Source of the DNA: Halopenitus malekzadehii
GTDB lineage: Archaea; Halobacteriota; Halobacteria; Halobacteriales; Haloferacaceae
Reading direction: 5' to 3'
NCBI RefSeq assembly: GCF_900108505.1
Contig: NZ_FNWU01000002.1
Coordinates: 124,001-188,000, forward strand
Length of the DNA: 64,000 nucleotides
Below, piece by piece: positions 44,896 through 53,600 of this stretch. A program made the translations under genes and the position numbers. The notes under the pieces were generated by a model, which was not told where the DNA came from, did not search any database, and worked only from the letters and a program-made list of their open reading frames with translations. Each line of letters begins with the position of its first letter. Position 1 is the stretch's first letter.

Positions 44896-46737
44896 ATGAC
44901 GCGGTCTCGCCTTCGCGACCTCCCGGGGCAGGCACGCCGGCGGGTGCTGTCGGACCTCCGCGAGGATCCGTACCTCCCGTACGTGCTCCTGCTGGCGGTC
45001 GTCCTCTGCGGGTTCTGGATCTGGCATCGGGCGCCCAACTTCGCCACGCGCGACGAGAAGAGCCGGATCCTCGACGTCCTCGTCGCCTACGGGCGCGTGC
45101 TCGAGGATCCGAGCCTGGCGGCGCTGCGCGAGGGCGTGACCTGGAGCCGGGTGCCCTTCGGCGCGACGTTCTACCTCTTCGGGCTCGCGCTGCTGCCGGT
45201 GATCCTCGTGGCGGCGGTCCTCGGCGAGCTGGAGGCGATCGCCGCGCTCGGGGTCCCGAGCTACGAGTTCGGCTTCTACGCCGCCTGGCAGTCGGTGCCG
45301 GCGTGGATCTGGACGTGGTCGATCGTCCTCGTCAGGCTGGCGAACGTGGCGTTCGCGGTCGGCTGCGTCTACCTGACCTACCGGATCGGCGCCGCCGCGG
45401 TCGACCGCCGGACCGGCGACATCGCGGCGCTGTTGCTCACGCTCACGTTCGGCTTCCTCACGATCGCCCACGAGGGCGGGGAGGACATGCCGGCGACGTT
45501 CTTCGTCCTGCTCGCACTCTACCTGGCGCTGCGGTACGTCCAGATCGGCGACGAGACGCTGATCCTGGTCGCGGGCGCCGCCGGGGGGATCGCGATCGCG
45601 TTCAAGCTCACCGCCGTGCCGGTGGTGCCCCTCGTCGGGCTCGCGTTCCCGCTGCGCGCGCGCCGGGGCGACCGCTCCTGGCACGCCGCCCTTGCCGCCC
45701 TCGCGAAGCCCGGACCGCTACGGACGATCGTCGCCAGCGCCCTCGCCGGATTGCTGTGCATCGTCCTCGGCTTCCCGACAGCGCTCGTCGGGGCGCCCGA
45801 CCTCGTCCTCGAGCGCGTCTTCGTCGACCCGGTCGCCCGCGCCACCCACACCACCGGTCCGGACGCGCCGGTCTGGTGGTGGTTCCTCCGCGGCTACCTC
45901 AGCGCGCTCTCGATACCGCTCCTCGTGGCGGGGATCGGCGGCGTTCTCGCGAGCGCGTCCGCGATCGTACTCGGGATCGTGCCCGGACTCCGGGACCAGT
46001 CCGAGGGACGTGATGGGGCGGATGAGGGGACCGTCCTCGTGCTGGCGCTGCTGGGAACGTACCTCCTGCTGTTCTCGCAGTGGCACGACTTCCGGGTGCA
46101 TCACCTGCTGCCGACGTTCCCGCTCGTCGCGCTGCTGCTTGCCGACCGGCTGACCGCCCTCGAAGCGAGCCGACCGGCGATCGCCCGACCACTGATGGCG
46201 ATCCTGCTCGTGACCGCGGGCAGCTACGCGGTCGTCGGCGTCGGCGGCTACGCCGATATGCCCCGCGACCAAGCCGAGGACTGGCTCCTGGAGAACGCGG
46301 AGCCGGACGCGACCGTCGAAACCTACCGCGTGGACTTCCAGGACACCGCGATCCCCTACGAGCTGTCGGCCAGTCCGGTCGCCCAGCCCGAGGGGATCGG
46401 CACCGATCCGTGTCCGGACTACGTCCAGCTGGGCTACCGCGACCTGCTGTACCTCGTCGACGGCACCTACTACCGGAACGGCGCGCGCCAGCACCGGTAC
46501 ATCCGGTCGCTGCTCGAGGCGGAGCACAACTACGAGATCGCCGCGGAGTTCGGCCCGCGGCCGCCGAACTACGTCCCCGACCGCGCAGAGCCGGGTTCAG
46601 CCCGGGACCTGCTCCGCTACGGCGTTGTCCCACAGACGGACCAGTACGCCGACGAGCAGGAGCTTGCGGCCAACCAGTACACCATCGTCCTCGAGCGGAC
46701 CGGGTCGTGTCCGGCCGACCGGGACCCGCCGTTCTAG
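44896..46737 (+). CDS. Family 39-type membrane glycosyltransferase
   Basis: 613 aa from ATG 44896 (MTRSRLRDLPGQ). Many membrane helices; after the first helix the sequence FATRDEKSRILDVLVAYGRVL carries the D-E acidic pair of PMT/ArnT-type GT-C enzymes. Other pieces: FGFLTIAHEGGEDMPATFFVLLALYLALRY and SQWHDFRVHHLLPTFPLVALLLADRL. Uses dolichyl-phosphate sugars on the outer face to add sugars to lipid-linked glycans or proteins. A soluble C-terminal domain follows. GC-rich, host-like. Its target in this region is unknown. Confidence 0.82.
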   Translation: MTRSRLRDLPGQARRRVLSDLREDPYLPYVLLLAVVLCGFWIWHRAPNFATRDEKSRILDVLVAYGRVLEDPSLAALREGVTWSRVPFGATFYLFGLALLPVILVAAVLGELEAIAALGVPSYEFGFYAAWQSVPAWIWTWSIVLVRLANVAFAVGCVYLTYRIGAAAVDRRTGDIAALLLTLTFGFLTIAHEGGEDMPATFFVLLALYLALRYVQIGDETLILVAGAAGGIAIAFKLTAVPVVPLVGLAFPLRARRGDRSWHAALAALAKPGPLRTIVASALAGLLCIVLGFPTALVGAPDLVLERVFVDPVARATHTTGPDAPVWWWFLRGYLSALSIPLLVAGIGGVLASASAIVLGIVPGLRDQSEGRDGADEGTVLVLALLGTYLLLFSQWHDFRVHHLLPTFPLVALLLADRLTALEASRPAIARPLMAILLVTAGSYAVVGVGGYADMPRDQAEDWLLENAEPDATVETYRVDFQDTAIPYELSASPVAQPEGIGTDPCPDYVQLGYRDLLYLVDGTYYRNGARQHRYIRSLLEAEHNYEIAAEFGPRPPNYVPDRAEPGSARDLLRYGVVPQTDQYADEQELAANQYTIVLERTGSCPADRDPPF

Positions 46738-46823
46738 CCGCGGTGCGGTCGTGATCTCGTTTCAGTCGTGGTGCGTCCGTGATCGTTCTTTTATCGGCCA
46801 ACCGCGGCACGCCGGTTATTCTC

Positions 46824-46868
46824 CCGGAAGAGTGATGTCTCGGGGCTTGACCCCGAGGCAATTCACAC
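46824..46868. mobile_element. Possible solo IS200/IS605-type right end
   Basis: A hairpin ctcgggg-cttga-ccccgag (46839-46857) preceded by ggaagagtgatg and followed by gcaattcac looks like the palindromic right end of haloarchaeal IS1341/tnpB-type elements. No transposase is nearby, and the element end covers the stop codon of the adjacent vapC gene. Identification is from memory of such ends; it could equally serve as a terminator for the two converging genes. Confidence 0.4.
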
Positions 46869-47300
46869 ACCGTGGTCACGGAACCGTTGCAGGGCAACTT
46901 CGATAGGAAGCTCGTCAAAATCATCGTCAGCCCCGGCGACGAGCGTCGCGTCACGTTCGTGGGCGAGCGCAACAGCGTATGCATCGGCAAGTGAGATGCG
47001 CCCATCGGCTTTCACTTCTGCTGCCAGTCGCCAGTCAGCCGATTCAAGCGCCAATCCCTGCCGTTCAAGCGCACGAATGTCTCGGTCAGCTTCCCGCAGC
47101 GAGGCGTCCGTCGGACCGTCATCAACGCCTTCGAACCGAGCAACGAGATAGAATACTTCACTCGCATTGGTCTCGGTAAGGAATCCGCCAGCGTCGCCGG
47201 TGAAGACCTCGTCGAGACGTTCAGCGACGGCTTCGTGGCCGGGTTCGTTGTACAGGAAGGCGATGATTGCTTCAGTATCGAAGACGTATCCGCCGCTCAT
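46863..47300 (-). CDS. PIN-domain toxin (VapC family)
   Basis: 145-aa PIN ribonuclease candidate: MSGGYVFDTEAIIAFLYNEPG with the first catalytic Asp, TNASEVFY with the second acidic residue, and ISLADAYAVALAHERDATLVAGADDDFDEL with the later Asp residues. Toxin of the antitoxin gene just upstream; 4-base overlap (47297-47300) of the two genes. Confidence 0.9.
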   Translation of the reverse strand: MSGGYVFDTEAIIAFLYNEPGHEAVAERLDEVFTGDAGGFLTETNASEVFYLVARFEGVDDGPTDASLREADRDIRALERQGLALESADWRLAAEVKADGRISLADAYAVALAHERDATLVAGADDDFDELPIEVALQRFRDHGV

Positions 47301-47593
47301 ACGTCCTCGGACGGGCGTAGTCGTTCAACTCGCTCCTCTTCGTTGCGTTTTTCTTCGTCCTTCAGCTCACGAACCCGCTCCAGCACGTCACCGCGTTCGT
47401 GCTCGCCAGCGTGGATTCCATGGAGCTCATCCGGCGACGGAACCGGCTCGATGATGATACGGCCCTGCTCCTCGTAGACGAACACCTCGCCCGGCGTCTC
47501 AATCCCGAACTTCTCTCGCAGCACCTTCGGGATCGTGGCCTGTCCCTTCTGAGACACGCGTACTACTCTTGGTTCATTTGTACTACTTGCCAT
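47297..47593 (-). CDS. AbrB/SpoVT-type antitoxin (VapB)
   Basis: 98 aa. N-terminal swapped-hairpin AbrB domain RVSQKGQATIPKVLREKFGI followed by GEVFVYEEQGRIIIEPVP; the charged C-terminal half (EHERGDVLERVRELKDEEKR) would wrap the PIN toxin. The gene overlaps its toxin by 4 bases. Candidate operator copies lie around its start codon. Confidence 0.9.
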   Translation of the reverse strand: MASSTNEPRVVRVSQKGQATIPKVLREKFGIETPGEVFVYEEQGRIIIEPVPSPDELHGIHAGEHERGDVLERVRELKDEEKRNEEERVERLRPSEDV

Positions 47594-47613
47594 CGATAGT
47601 AGTACCTATAAAT
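47560..47613 (-). promoter_or_regulatory. vapBC promoter/operator with repeated gtactac boxes
   Basis: The heptamer gtactac occurs at 47560-47566 and 47580-47586 and inverted at 47599-47605 (gtagtac). The first two are 20 bp apart, two helical turns. A TATA-like tataaat is at 47607-47613, about 20 bp before the ATG. This suggests autorepression by the AbrB-type antitoxin. Confidence 0.5.
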
Positions 47614-47691
47614 CTCTGTATTACTAAAGCTACCGCAGTCAAACGATTTGCGGCTTTATATACTGCTCCACTGTATCAGTAGCGCGGGAGT

Positions 47692-47707
47692 GACTCTCAG
47701 AAGAGTC
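47692..47707. repeat. Small hairpin in the spacer before the flippase-like gene
   Basis: gactct-caga-agagtc, within gcgggagtgactct...gaggcgcc. The layout is similar to the possible IS end at 46824, so it may be another element remnant. The rest of the 47594-47803 spacer shows a TATA-like tttatata at about 47655 and no gene. Confidence 0.3.
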
Positions 47708-47803
47708 CCCGGTGCTGAGGCGCCAGACCGTATACGATGTGGTGTTTGGTTGGGCAGCCAGTCAAGAGTAAACATCGGCTCGCGGCGCGTCGCTCCATCC
47801 ACA

Positions 47804-48832
47804 TCACTCCTCGCCCGGCGCCGGCGTCGGTCCCAACCCGACCGCGGGGTACCACCCTGCCAGCGCGGGCAGGTAGACGCCGAGCGCGCGGTCGAGGAGC
47901 ACGACCGGGACGGCGACCGCCTCGGGCACGCCGAACGCGACGAGGACCACGGTCGTGGTTGCCTCAGTGACGCCGATCCCGCCGGGCGTCAGGGGGAGCA
48001 GCGTCACGCTGTAGGCGGCGACCAGATAGAGGGGTAACAGCGCCGCCGGCTCGAAGCCGGCTCCGAGCGCGGCCAGCGCGACGAGCACGCGCCCGCCGGG
48101 CGCCACGACGGTGAAGAGGGTCCAGCCCGCGGCGTAGCGCGCCCACACGCTCGGGTCGGCAGCCAGATCCCGGAAGGAGGCGCTCGACTCGGCCGCGAAA
48201 TCACGCACGCCGTCCACCCGCGCCGCGATCGCCGGTCCAACTCGGGGGATCCGGGTGGCGAGTCCCTCCAGCATCGACACGAGACGATCGAGCAGCGTCA
48301 GGTTCGTTCCGGCGAGCAGGACCGCTCCGCCGGCGGCGAGGTAGAGCCCGGTCGAGATCGCCAGCAGGAGGACGATCCCGGTCGGCAGCCGCGAATATCC
48401 AGCCAGCAGTCCGATGGCAGCGACGATCCCGTACAGCACCGCGTAGGCTCCGGTGTGGACCCCGGAGACCGACGTGGCGTCGGCGTAGTTCAACCCGGTT
48501 CGGCTCCGGATCACGAACGGCGCGGCCACCCGCCCCGAGAGCCGCGAGGGCAGCAGCTGGTTCAGGAAGTAGACCGTCAGGTCGACGCTGGCGGCGGCGC
48601 GGATCGACCGGATCCCCGCCCGCGCCAACAGCACGTGCCAGGAGTAGAACCGCCCGAGAAGCCCCGCGACCGACAGCGCCAGCAGCGCCGCGACCGTGCG
48701 TGCGTCCAACCGCCCGAGCGTCGCGAGCGTCTCGCCGACCGGCACCTGCGTCAGCACCCACGCGAGCGCCGCGAGGCCGAGTCCGTACTGCAGCGCCGCC
48801 ACCGCCACGTCCCGCGGCGTGCGGCGAGGCAC
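47804..48832 (-). CDS. UPF0104/LPG-synthase-like membrane protein (AglD-C-terminal-like)
   Basis: 342 aa, GTG start at 48832, about eight membrane helices. The motif LNQLLPSRLSGRVAAPFVIRSRTGL and the C-terminal LLPLTPGGIGVTEATTTVVLVAFGV are the two conserved blocks of the lysylphosphatidylglycerol-synthase/UPF0104 family. In Haloferax, AglD fuses a GT2 domain to such a membrane domain; here the GT2 is a separate gene three places upstream in the same operon. Probably handles lipid-linked sugars. Stop-to-start spacing from the deacetylase gene is one base. Confidence 0.85.
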   Translation of the reverse strand: MPRRTPRDVAVAALQYGLGLAALAWVLTQVPVGETLATLGRLDARTVAALLALSVAGLLGRFYSWHVLLARAGIRSIRAAASVDLTVYFLNQLLPSRLSGRVAAPFVIRSRTGLNYADATSVSGVHTGAYAVLYGIVAAIGLLAGYSRLPTGIVLLLAISTGLYLAAGGAVLLAGTNLTLLDRLVSMLEGLATRIPRVGPAIAARVDGVRDFAAESSASFRDLAADPSVWARYAAGWTLFTVVAPGGRVLVALAALGAGFEPAALLPLYLVAAYSVTLLPLTPGGIGVTEATTTVVLVAFGVPEAVAVPVVLLDRALGVYLPALAGWYPAVGLGPTPAPGEE

Positions 48833-48833
48833 G

Positions 48834-49691
48834 CTAGGCTCCCTCCGGGGTGTCCACGAGCCCCGCGTCCGCGAGCACCTGCCGGACGCTCGTGAAGGTG
48901 AACGACGTCGCGAGGATCCGCTCGACGGCGCGGCGCATCCAGTCGCCGGTCCGGACGTACACGCGCCGGGGGACGCCCTCGAGTTCGGGGAGGTCGACGA
49001 ACTCCCACGGGTGGACGTACAGCACGGGCGTGATCCCGCGGCGGGCGAGCAGCCGCATCCCGAGGATCGTGTATCGCGGACCGAACAGCCGGAGCCACGT
49101 CCCGGTCAGCGGGAGTCGGAGTCCGGGCATCACGGCGGTCGGGGCCACGGCAAGGTCCGACGGCGCTTCGGGATCGAACGCGGTCGCCGGGCCGGGGCGC
49201 TGGCGGTCGTGATCGCCGCCGTACCACCCCGGGATCCGGCGACACGGGACGACGCTGGCGTCGTAGGCGTAGCCAGCCTCGGCCACCATCGAGAAGTGGT
49301 CCGGTCCGACGTCGAACGCCGGCGCGCGGAAGCCGTCCACCGGCTCCTCCGTGACGTCGATCAGGAGCTCCCGGGACTCCCGCAGCTCACGCCGGCGCTC
49401 GTCGGGATCGAGATCGGTGAGGAGTCGATGGGTGTGGGTGTGGGACCCGATCTCGTGGCCCGCCGCGGCGAACGCTCGGACCGCGTCGGGGTGCTCCGCG
49501 GCGACCTCCGAGACGACGAAGGCGGTCGCGGTCGCGTCGTGTTCCGCCAACGTCTCGCGGAGAAAGCGTGCGCCGTCGAGCCCGACGCCCGACGCCTCCG
49601 CCTCGCTGGTCCCGTCGTCGTCGGCGCCCCGATACGCCGGCGTGTGCTCGAACAGCTCGAAATCGACCGAGAGGACTGCCCGATCACTCAT
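48834..49691 (-). CDS. Polysaccharide deacetylase family protein
   Basis: 285 aa from ATG 49691 (MSDRAVLSVDFELFE). NodB motifs: LSVDFELFEHTP (Asp), HEIGSHTHTHRLLTD (His-x3-His metal site), VDGFRAPAFDVGPD, and late VLYVHPWEFVDLP. Matches the DUF3473-associated PuuE/CE4-like group that modifies glycans. Overlaps the DUF2304 gene by 8 bases. Part of the GT2-DUF2304-deacetylase-UPF0104 operon. Confidence 0.9.
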   Translation of the reverse strand: MSDRAVLSVDFELFEHTPAYRGADDDGTSEAEASGVGLDGARFLRETLAEHDATATAFVVSEVAAEHPDAVRAFAAAGHEIGSHTHTHRLLTDLDPDERRRELRESRELLIDVTEEPVDGFRAPAFDVGPDHFSMVAEAGYAYDASVVPCRRIPGWYGGDHDRQRPGPATAFDPEAPSDLAVAPTAVMPGLRLPLTGTWLRLFGPRYTILGMRLLARRGITPVLYVHPWEFVDLPELEGVPRRVYVRTGDWMRRAVERILATSFTFTSVRQVLADAGLVDTPEGA

Positions 49692-50115
49692 CGGTTCGAT
49701 CCTCAAACTCGCGGTCCCCGGACTCGTGAGTCTCACTCCTCCGCTCCGCGAGCTCGCGGTCCTCGAACGTGCGGTCTTCGAGTTCGCGGTCGAGCAGGCT
49801 GAGCCGCTCGTTCAGCCTGGAGACGCGGTCGGACAGCCGCCCGATGCGGTTCAGCAGGTACGTCACCAGCACGAACAGGGTGAGGTTCGAGATGACGAGG
49901 ATCGCCCGTGCACGCAGCTCGAGCCCGAGCACCCGGGCGACCAGGTCGAACGCGCCGGGAAAGAGGGCGACGAAGACGAGGCCGAACCCGACCGCCGTGG
50001 TGAGCAGGAACGCCGCGACCGACTCGCGGCCGGTCCGAACCAGGTGCACGCCGGTCCCGACGAAGAGGAGTCCGACGAGCAGCGCGACGACGTTGACGAT
50101 CGTATAGTCAGCCAT
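49684..50115 (-). CDS. DUF2304 membrane protein
   Basis: 143 aa. Three membrane helices (TIVNVVALLVGLLFVGTGVHLV, LLTTAVGFGLVFVALFP, AILVISNLTLFVLVTYL) then a conserved interface NRIGRLSDRVSRLNERLSLLDRELE and a charged repeat tail (EDRTFEDRELAER). DUF2304 proteins usually accompany GT2 dolichyl/undecaprenyl-phosphate sugar transferases and are sometimes fused to them, likely anchoring them to the membrane; that gene is directly upstream here. Confidence 0.88.
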   Translation of the reverse strand: MADYTIVNVVALLVGLLFVGTGVHLVRTGRESVAAFLLTTAVGFGLVFVALFPGAFDLVARVLGLELRARAILVISNLTLFVLVTYLLNRIGRLSDRVSRLNERLSLLDRELEDRTFEDRELAERRSETHESGDREFEDRTDE

Positions 50116-50205
50116 AGTTGGTCTGGGTGTGGGTTGCGGTGGTGGATGTCGGTAGTTGGTCCGGGTGTGGGTTGCGGTAGTGGATGTCGGTAGTTGGTCT
50201 GGGTG
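50116..50205. repeat. 38-bp tandem repeat, 2.4 copies
   Basis: Copies at 50116-50153 and 50154-50191 (agttggtctgggtg...tggatgtcggt, differing at two places) and a partial copy 50192-50205. It fills the whole gap between the GT2 stop and the DUF2304 start, so it separates two cotranscribed genes. Confidence 0.9.
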
Positions 50206-50215
50206 GTGAGTCTCG

Positions 50216-50890
50216 CTATCTGAACAGGAGCACGCGCAGCACGACGTCGGTCATCCGGAGCGGATACAGGAGGAACGTCTCGAACGTGAACTGTGAATCG
50301 CCCGTCTCGCGAGTGGGCATCGCCACGGAGACCTCCGTGATCCGCTGGCCGCTTCGGGCCGCCTCCAGCGTCTGTTCGACCGCCCAATGCCTGTCCGAGC
50401 GGTGGAGGATATCGGCCAGCGCGTCGACCCGGTACACCCGGAAGCCGCTCGTCACGTCGGTGATGTCGACGCCGCCGAGCGCGTTGACGACCGTGGTGAA
50501 GAAGCTGATCCCCAGCTTGCGCACGAACCCGTACTCCTCGAAGCTCTCGTTGAGGTATCGGCTGGCGATGACCATATCGGCGTCCGCGGCCGCCTCGAGC
50601 AGCCGCGGGATCTGCGCGGGATCGTGTTGGCCGTCCGCGTCGATCTGCACGACGAGATCGTAGTCGTTCCGGATCGCGTATCGGTAGCCGGTCCTGACCG
50701 CGCCGCCGACGCCCGTGTTGAACACGTGCTCGATGACGGTGGCGCCGTGGTCGGTCGCGACGTCGGGAGTGCCGTCGCTGGAGCCGTCGTCGACGACGAC
50801 GACCTCGTCGACGTGTTCGCGTGTCCCCTCGATGACCGGGCCGATGGTCTCGGCCTCGTTGTACGCGGGCAGGACGGCTACCGTTCGCAC
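50216..50890 (-). CDS. Family 2 glycosyltransferase, dolichyl-phosphate sugar synthase type
   Basis: 224 aa from GTG 50890 (VRTVAVLPAYNEAETIG); the longer open frame upstream is Arg/Pro-rich and not homologous. DPM1-like pattern: VLPAYNEAETIG, VVVDDGSSDGT, VVQIDADGQHDP (metal D-x-D), ITDVTSGFRVYR. No C-terminal membrane helices, consistent with the neighbouring DUF2304 anchor. Likely makes a dolichyl-phosphate-linked sugar used by the GT39 or AglB systems. First gene of a four-gene operon ending at 47804. Confidence 0.85.
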   Translation of the reverse strand: MRTVAVLPAYNEAETIGPVIEGTREHVDEVVVVDDGSSDGTPDVATDHGATVIEHVFNTGVGGAVRTGYRYAIRNDYDLVVQIDADGQHDPAQIPRLLEAAADADMVIASRYLNESFEEYGFVRKLGISFFTTVVNALGGVDITDVTSGFRVYRVDALADILHRSDRHWAVEQTLEAARSGQRITEVSVAMPTRETGDSQFTFETFLLYPLRMTDVVLRVLLFR

Positions 50891-51054
50891 TGGTGGAGGG
50901 AATCGCCGGGCCGCACTTAGGGATATCGCTCCCCGGTCGGTCCGGTCGGTCCGGTCGATTCGGTCGGTTCGCGGACTCCACGTGATACCACCGGACGTCA
51001 TCCCCCCGCAACGACGACGAAAGCGACTTGGGGGTCGATCGAGTGAGCGGATCC

Positions 51055-52605
51055 ATGAGCAGGACGGTCGTGGTCGGGCTCGACGGCGCCAGCTGGGATC
51101 TCCTCGACCCATGGATCGAAAACGGGGAGCTGCCCAACCTCGCTGCGCTCCGCGCGGCAAGCGCCTACGCCGAGACGGAGAGCTGTCTCCCGCCGGTTAC
51201 CTTCCCGAACTGGAAGTGTTACTCCTCGGGGAAGAACCCCGGCAAGTTCGGCGTCTTCTGGTTCGAGCGGGTGAACCTCGAGGCGGGCACGATCGACGTC
51301 ACGAACGGCGGCGACTTCGAGACGCCGGAGCTGTGGGACTACCTCAACGACGCGGGCAAGCGCGCCGGCGTTGTCAACATGCCGACGATGTACCCGCCCC
51401 GCGACATCGACGGCCCCATCGTCGCCGGCGGTCCCGACGCCGTCGAGGGGGAGTACCGGTCGATCGACGGCGGCTACGCCACGCCCGCGGGGCTCGCGGA
51501 GGAGCTCGAGGAGCGGTTCGACTACCGCGTTCACCCCGATCCACTCCTCTCCTCGAACGAGGAGCGGGGCGCCGAGGTCGAGGCGATCCTCGAGCTGCTC
51601 GAGCTGCGGTTCGAGGTCGCGCTGACGCTGCTCGAGGAGGAGGATCTGGAGTTCGTCCACGTCACGCTGTTTTACCTCAACGTGCTGCAGCACTTCTTCT
51701 GGAACGACGAGCCGACCCGGCGCGCGTACGGCATCATCGACGAGTGGGTCGGCCGGATCGCCGGGATGGACGACACGAACCTCGTGTTGATGTCCGACCA
51801 CGGCTGCGGGCCGACCACCACCGAGTTCTACATCAACGAGTGGCTCGCCGAGAACGGCTACCAGGCTCGCGAGCGCACCGTCGACGGCGCGTTCCAGCGT
51901 ATCGGGCTCGACCGCGAGCACGTCCTCGCGGTCGCCAAGCGGCTGGGCGCGGTTGACCTGCTCGCGTCCGTCGTTCCCGAACGGATCCAGAAGCTCGTGC
52001 CGCAAAGCGCCGGACTCAAGCGCGACCGGAAGCTCGACGCGGTCGACCTCGCGGAGACGCGTGCGCTCGCCAGCGGGCAGGGACCGATCTATCTGAACCC
52101 GGCGTTCGACCGCGAATCGGTTCGCGAGGACTTGATCGCCGATCTCCGAACTGTCACCGACGAATACGGCCCCATCTTCGACGGCGTGCACCGCGCCGAG
52201 GACGTCTACGACGGCCCCTTCCTGGGGGCCCCGAGTGCCCCGGACGTCGTCGTCGACCAGCGTGACGGCGTCCACGTCAACGACGGCATTGGCGGCGGCA
52301 CCGTCCGCTCCGGGCCGGACCGCTGGCGAGCCGAGAACACGCGCAACGGGATCTTCCTCGCGTCCGGCCCCGACTTCGAGGCGGCCGGGGAGCTCGACCG
52401 CATCAGCATCCTCGATATGGCGCCGACGCTTTTGACCGCCGCCGGCTGTGCGGTGCCCTCGGATATGGACGGCGATCCCCTGCCGATCGTGGCCGGCGAC
52501 CCCGAGCCGGCGACCCGCGAGCCGATCGCGTGGGACCGGGGCGACGAGGATGACGTCACCGACGGCGTCGAGGAACGGCTCACGCAGCTCGGTTATATGG
52601 AGTGA
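51055..52605 (+). CDS. Alkaline-phosphatase-superfamily phosphodiesterase-like protein
   Basis: 516 aa from ATG 51055 (MSRTVVVGLDGASWDLLDPW). Nucleotide-pyrophosphatase/phosphodiesterase pattern: VVVGLDGASWDLL, nucleophile Thr in PPVTFPNWKCYSSGKNPGKFG, and the metal motif LMSDHGCGPTTTEFYINEWL. The whole protein parallels the AT-rich gene at 31097 (both have P-N-W-K, GKNPGKFG and ALASGQGPIYL-type blocks), but it is GC-rich, so the two are old paralogues or separate arrivals. Ends in RLTQLGYME. Possibly removes or transfers a phospho group on the glycan. Confidence 0.88.
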   Translation: MSRTVVVGLDGASWDLLDPWIENGELPNLAALRAASAYAETESCLPPVTFPNWKCYSSGKNPGKFGVFWFERVNLEAGTIDVTNGGDFETPELWDYLNDAGKRAGVVNMPTMYPPRDIDGPIVAGGPDAVEGEYRSIDGGYATPAGLAEELEERFDYRVHPDPLLSSNEERGAEVEAILELLELRFEVALTLLEEEDLEFVHVTLFYLNVLQHFFWNDEPTRRAYGIIDEWVGRIAGMDDTNLVLMSDHGCGPTTTEFYINEWLAENGYQARERTVDGAFQRIGLDREHVLAVAKRLGAVDLLASVVPERIQKLVPQSAGLKRDRKLDAVDLAETRALASGQGPIYLNPAFDRESVREDLIADLRTVTDEYGPIFDGVHRAEDVYDGPFLGAPSAPDVVVDQRDGVHVNDGIGGGTVRSGPDRWRAENTRNGIFLASGPDFEAAGELDRISILDMAPTLLTAAGCAVPSDMDGDPLPIVAGDPEPATREPIAWDRGDEDDVTDGVEERLTQLGYME

Positions 52606-52811
52606 CCGTCAGGCGGAACCGGGAGATTCACGCGTTCGTTTCGGTTATCAAACCGGACAGCCAAAGTTGGTTTATAAGGAACCCGACGCTACCTATCGGT
52701 ATTGATCGTTCGAAATCGGATGGGAGCTGCAGACTCCAGGTCGACTATCGACCGATTCGATCTTTGAGGCGTGAGGCGGCCAAAACCACTGAGTATGAGA
52801 GACACCGAAAG

Positions 52812-52827
52812 ACACAGTATCCTGTGT
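52812..52827. promoter_or_regulatory. Palindromic operator before vapB
   Basis: acacag-tatc-ctgtgt, 17-32 bases before the vapB ATG at 52844. The centre is AT-rich and sits where a TATA box would be. Likely autoregulation by the toxin-antitoxin complex. Confidence 0.55.
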
Positions 52828-52843
52828 TCACATAGTTTTCTGT

Positions 52844-53074
52844 ATGCCGACTATCACGGTCAACGTGGATGACGACCTGAAAGAGCGTATGGAAAAGCAC
52901 CCCGAAATCAACTGGAGTGAAGTCACGCGACAGGCCATCCAAGAGAAGATCGAGGCGCTCGAAGTGATGGACGAACTCACCAGTGAGAGTAACCTCACCG
53001 AAAGTGACGTACAGGAGATCGCCAACAAAATCAACGAGAGTGGACGGACGCGCGTTGATGAGGAATCAGCGTGA
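52844..53074 (+). CDS. VapB-type antitoxin
   Basis: 76 aa. MPTITVNVDDDLKERMEKHPEINWSEVTRQAIQEKI is a ribbon-helix-helix (CopG-like) DNA-binding start; the C-terminal tail binds the toxin. Nine bases separate its stop from the PIN gene. A palindrome covers its promoter. Confidence 0.9.
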   Translation: MPTITVNVDDDLKERMEKHPEINWSEVTRQAIQEKIEALEVMDELTSESNLTESDVQEIANKINESGRTRVDEESA

Positions 53075-53083
53075 ATCCGACGG

Positions 53084-53500
53084 ATGAAGTTGGTTCTCGA
53101 CGCTAACATCGTCATCTCTGCACTCATCGCTGATTCAAAAACTCGAGAGCTCATCGTCACGCTCGAACCCACCCTTTTGACACCGGCGTTTGTCCACGAC
53201 GAAATCGGGAACTACGAGGGCCTGATCGTCGAGAAGTCAGGGATGGAACCGGCCAGAGTGGCACAGTTCATCGATCTTCTGTTCCAATACATTGAGGTTA
53301 CCTCCGCCAGCGAGTTCTATCCAGCTATCGAGAGTGCGGACGAAGCAGTCGGTGACACTGATCCGGATGATGTGCTCTATCTGGCGTGTGCGATTGCCTG
53401 TGATGCGGCCATCTGGAGTGATGACTCGGACTTCGACGAACAGGATCTGGTTGAGACGTACTCGACGAGCGACGTGATCGACTCGTTCGACACACTCTGA
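53084..53500 (+). CDS. PIN-domain toxin (VapC family)
   Basis: 138 aa. MKLVLDANIVISALI has the first catalytic Asp, PAFVHDEIGNYEGLI the conserved Glu, and TDPDDVLYLACAIACDAAIWSDDSDF the later Asp residues of the PIN nuclease fold (COG2405/PIN_3-like). Directly follows its antitoxin gene. Confidence 0.92.
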   Translation: MKLVLDANIVISALIADSKTRELIVTLEPTLLTPAFVHDEIGNYEGLIVEKSGMEPARVAQFIDLLFQYIEVTSASEFYPAIESADEAVGDTDPDDVLYLACAIACDAAIWSDDSDFDEQDLVETYSTSDVIDSFDTL

Positions 53501-53600
53501 TTCAATGTGTGACTAATTTTCTTGGTAGTCGGCGTGGTCTTCGTAGCCGCGTTTCAGTCACTCGAACTCCTCACCGGCGCTTATTCGTTTCGAGAAGCAG

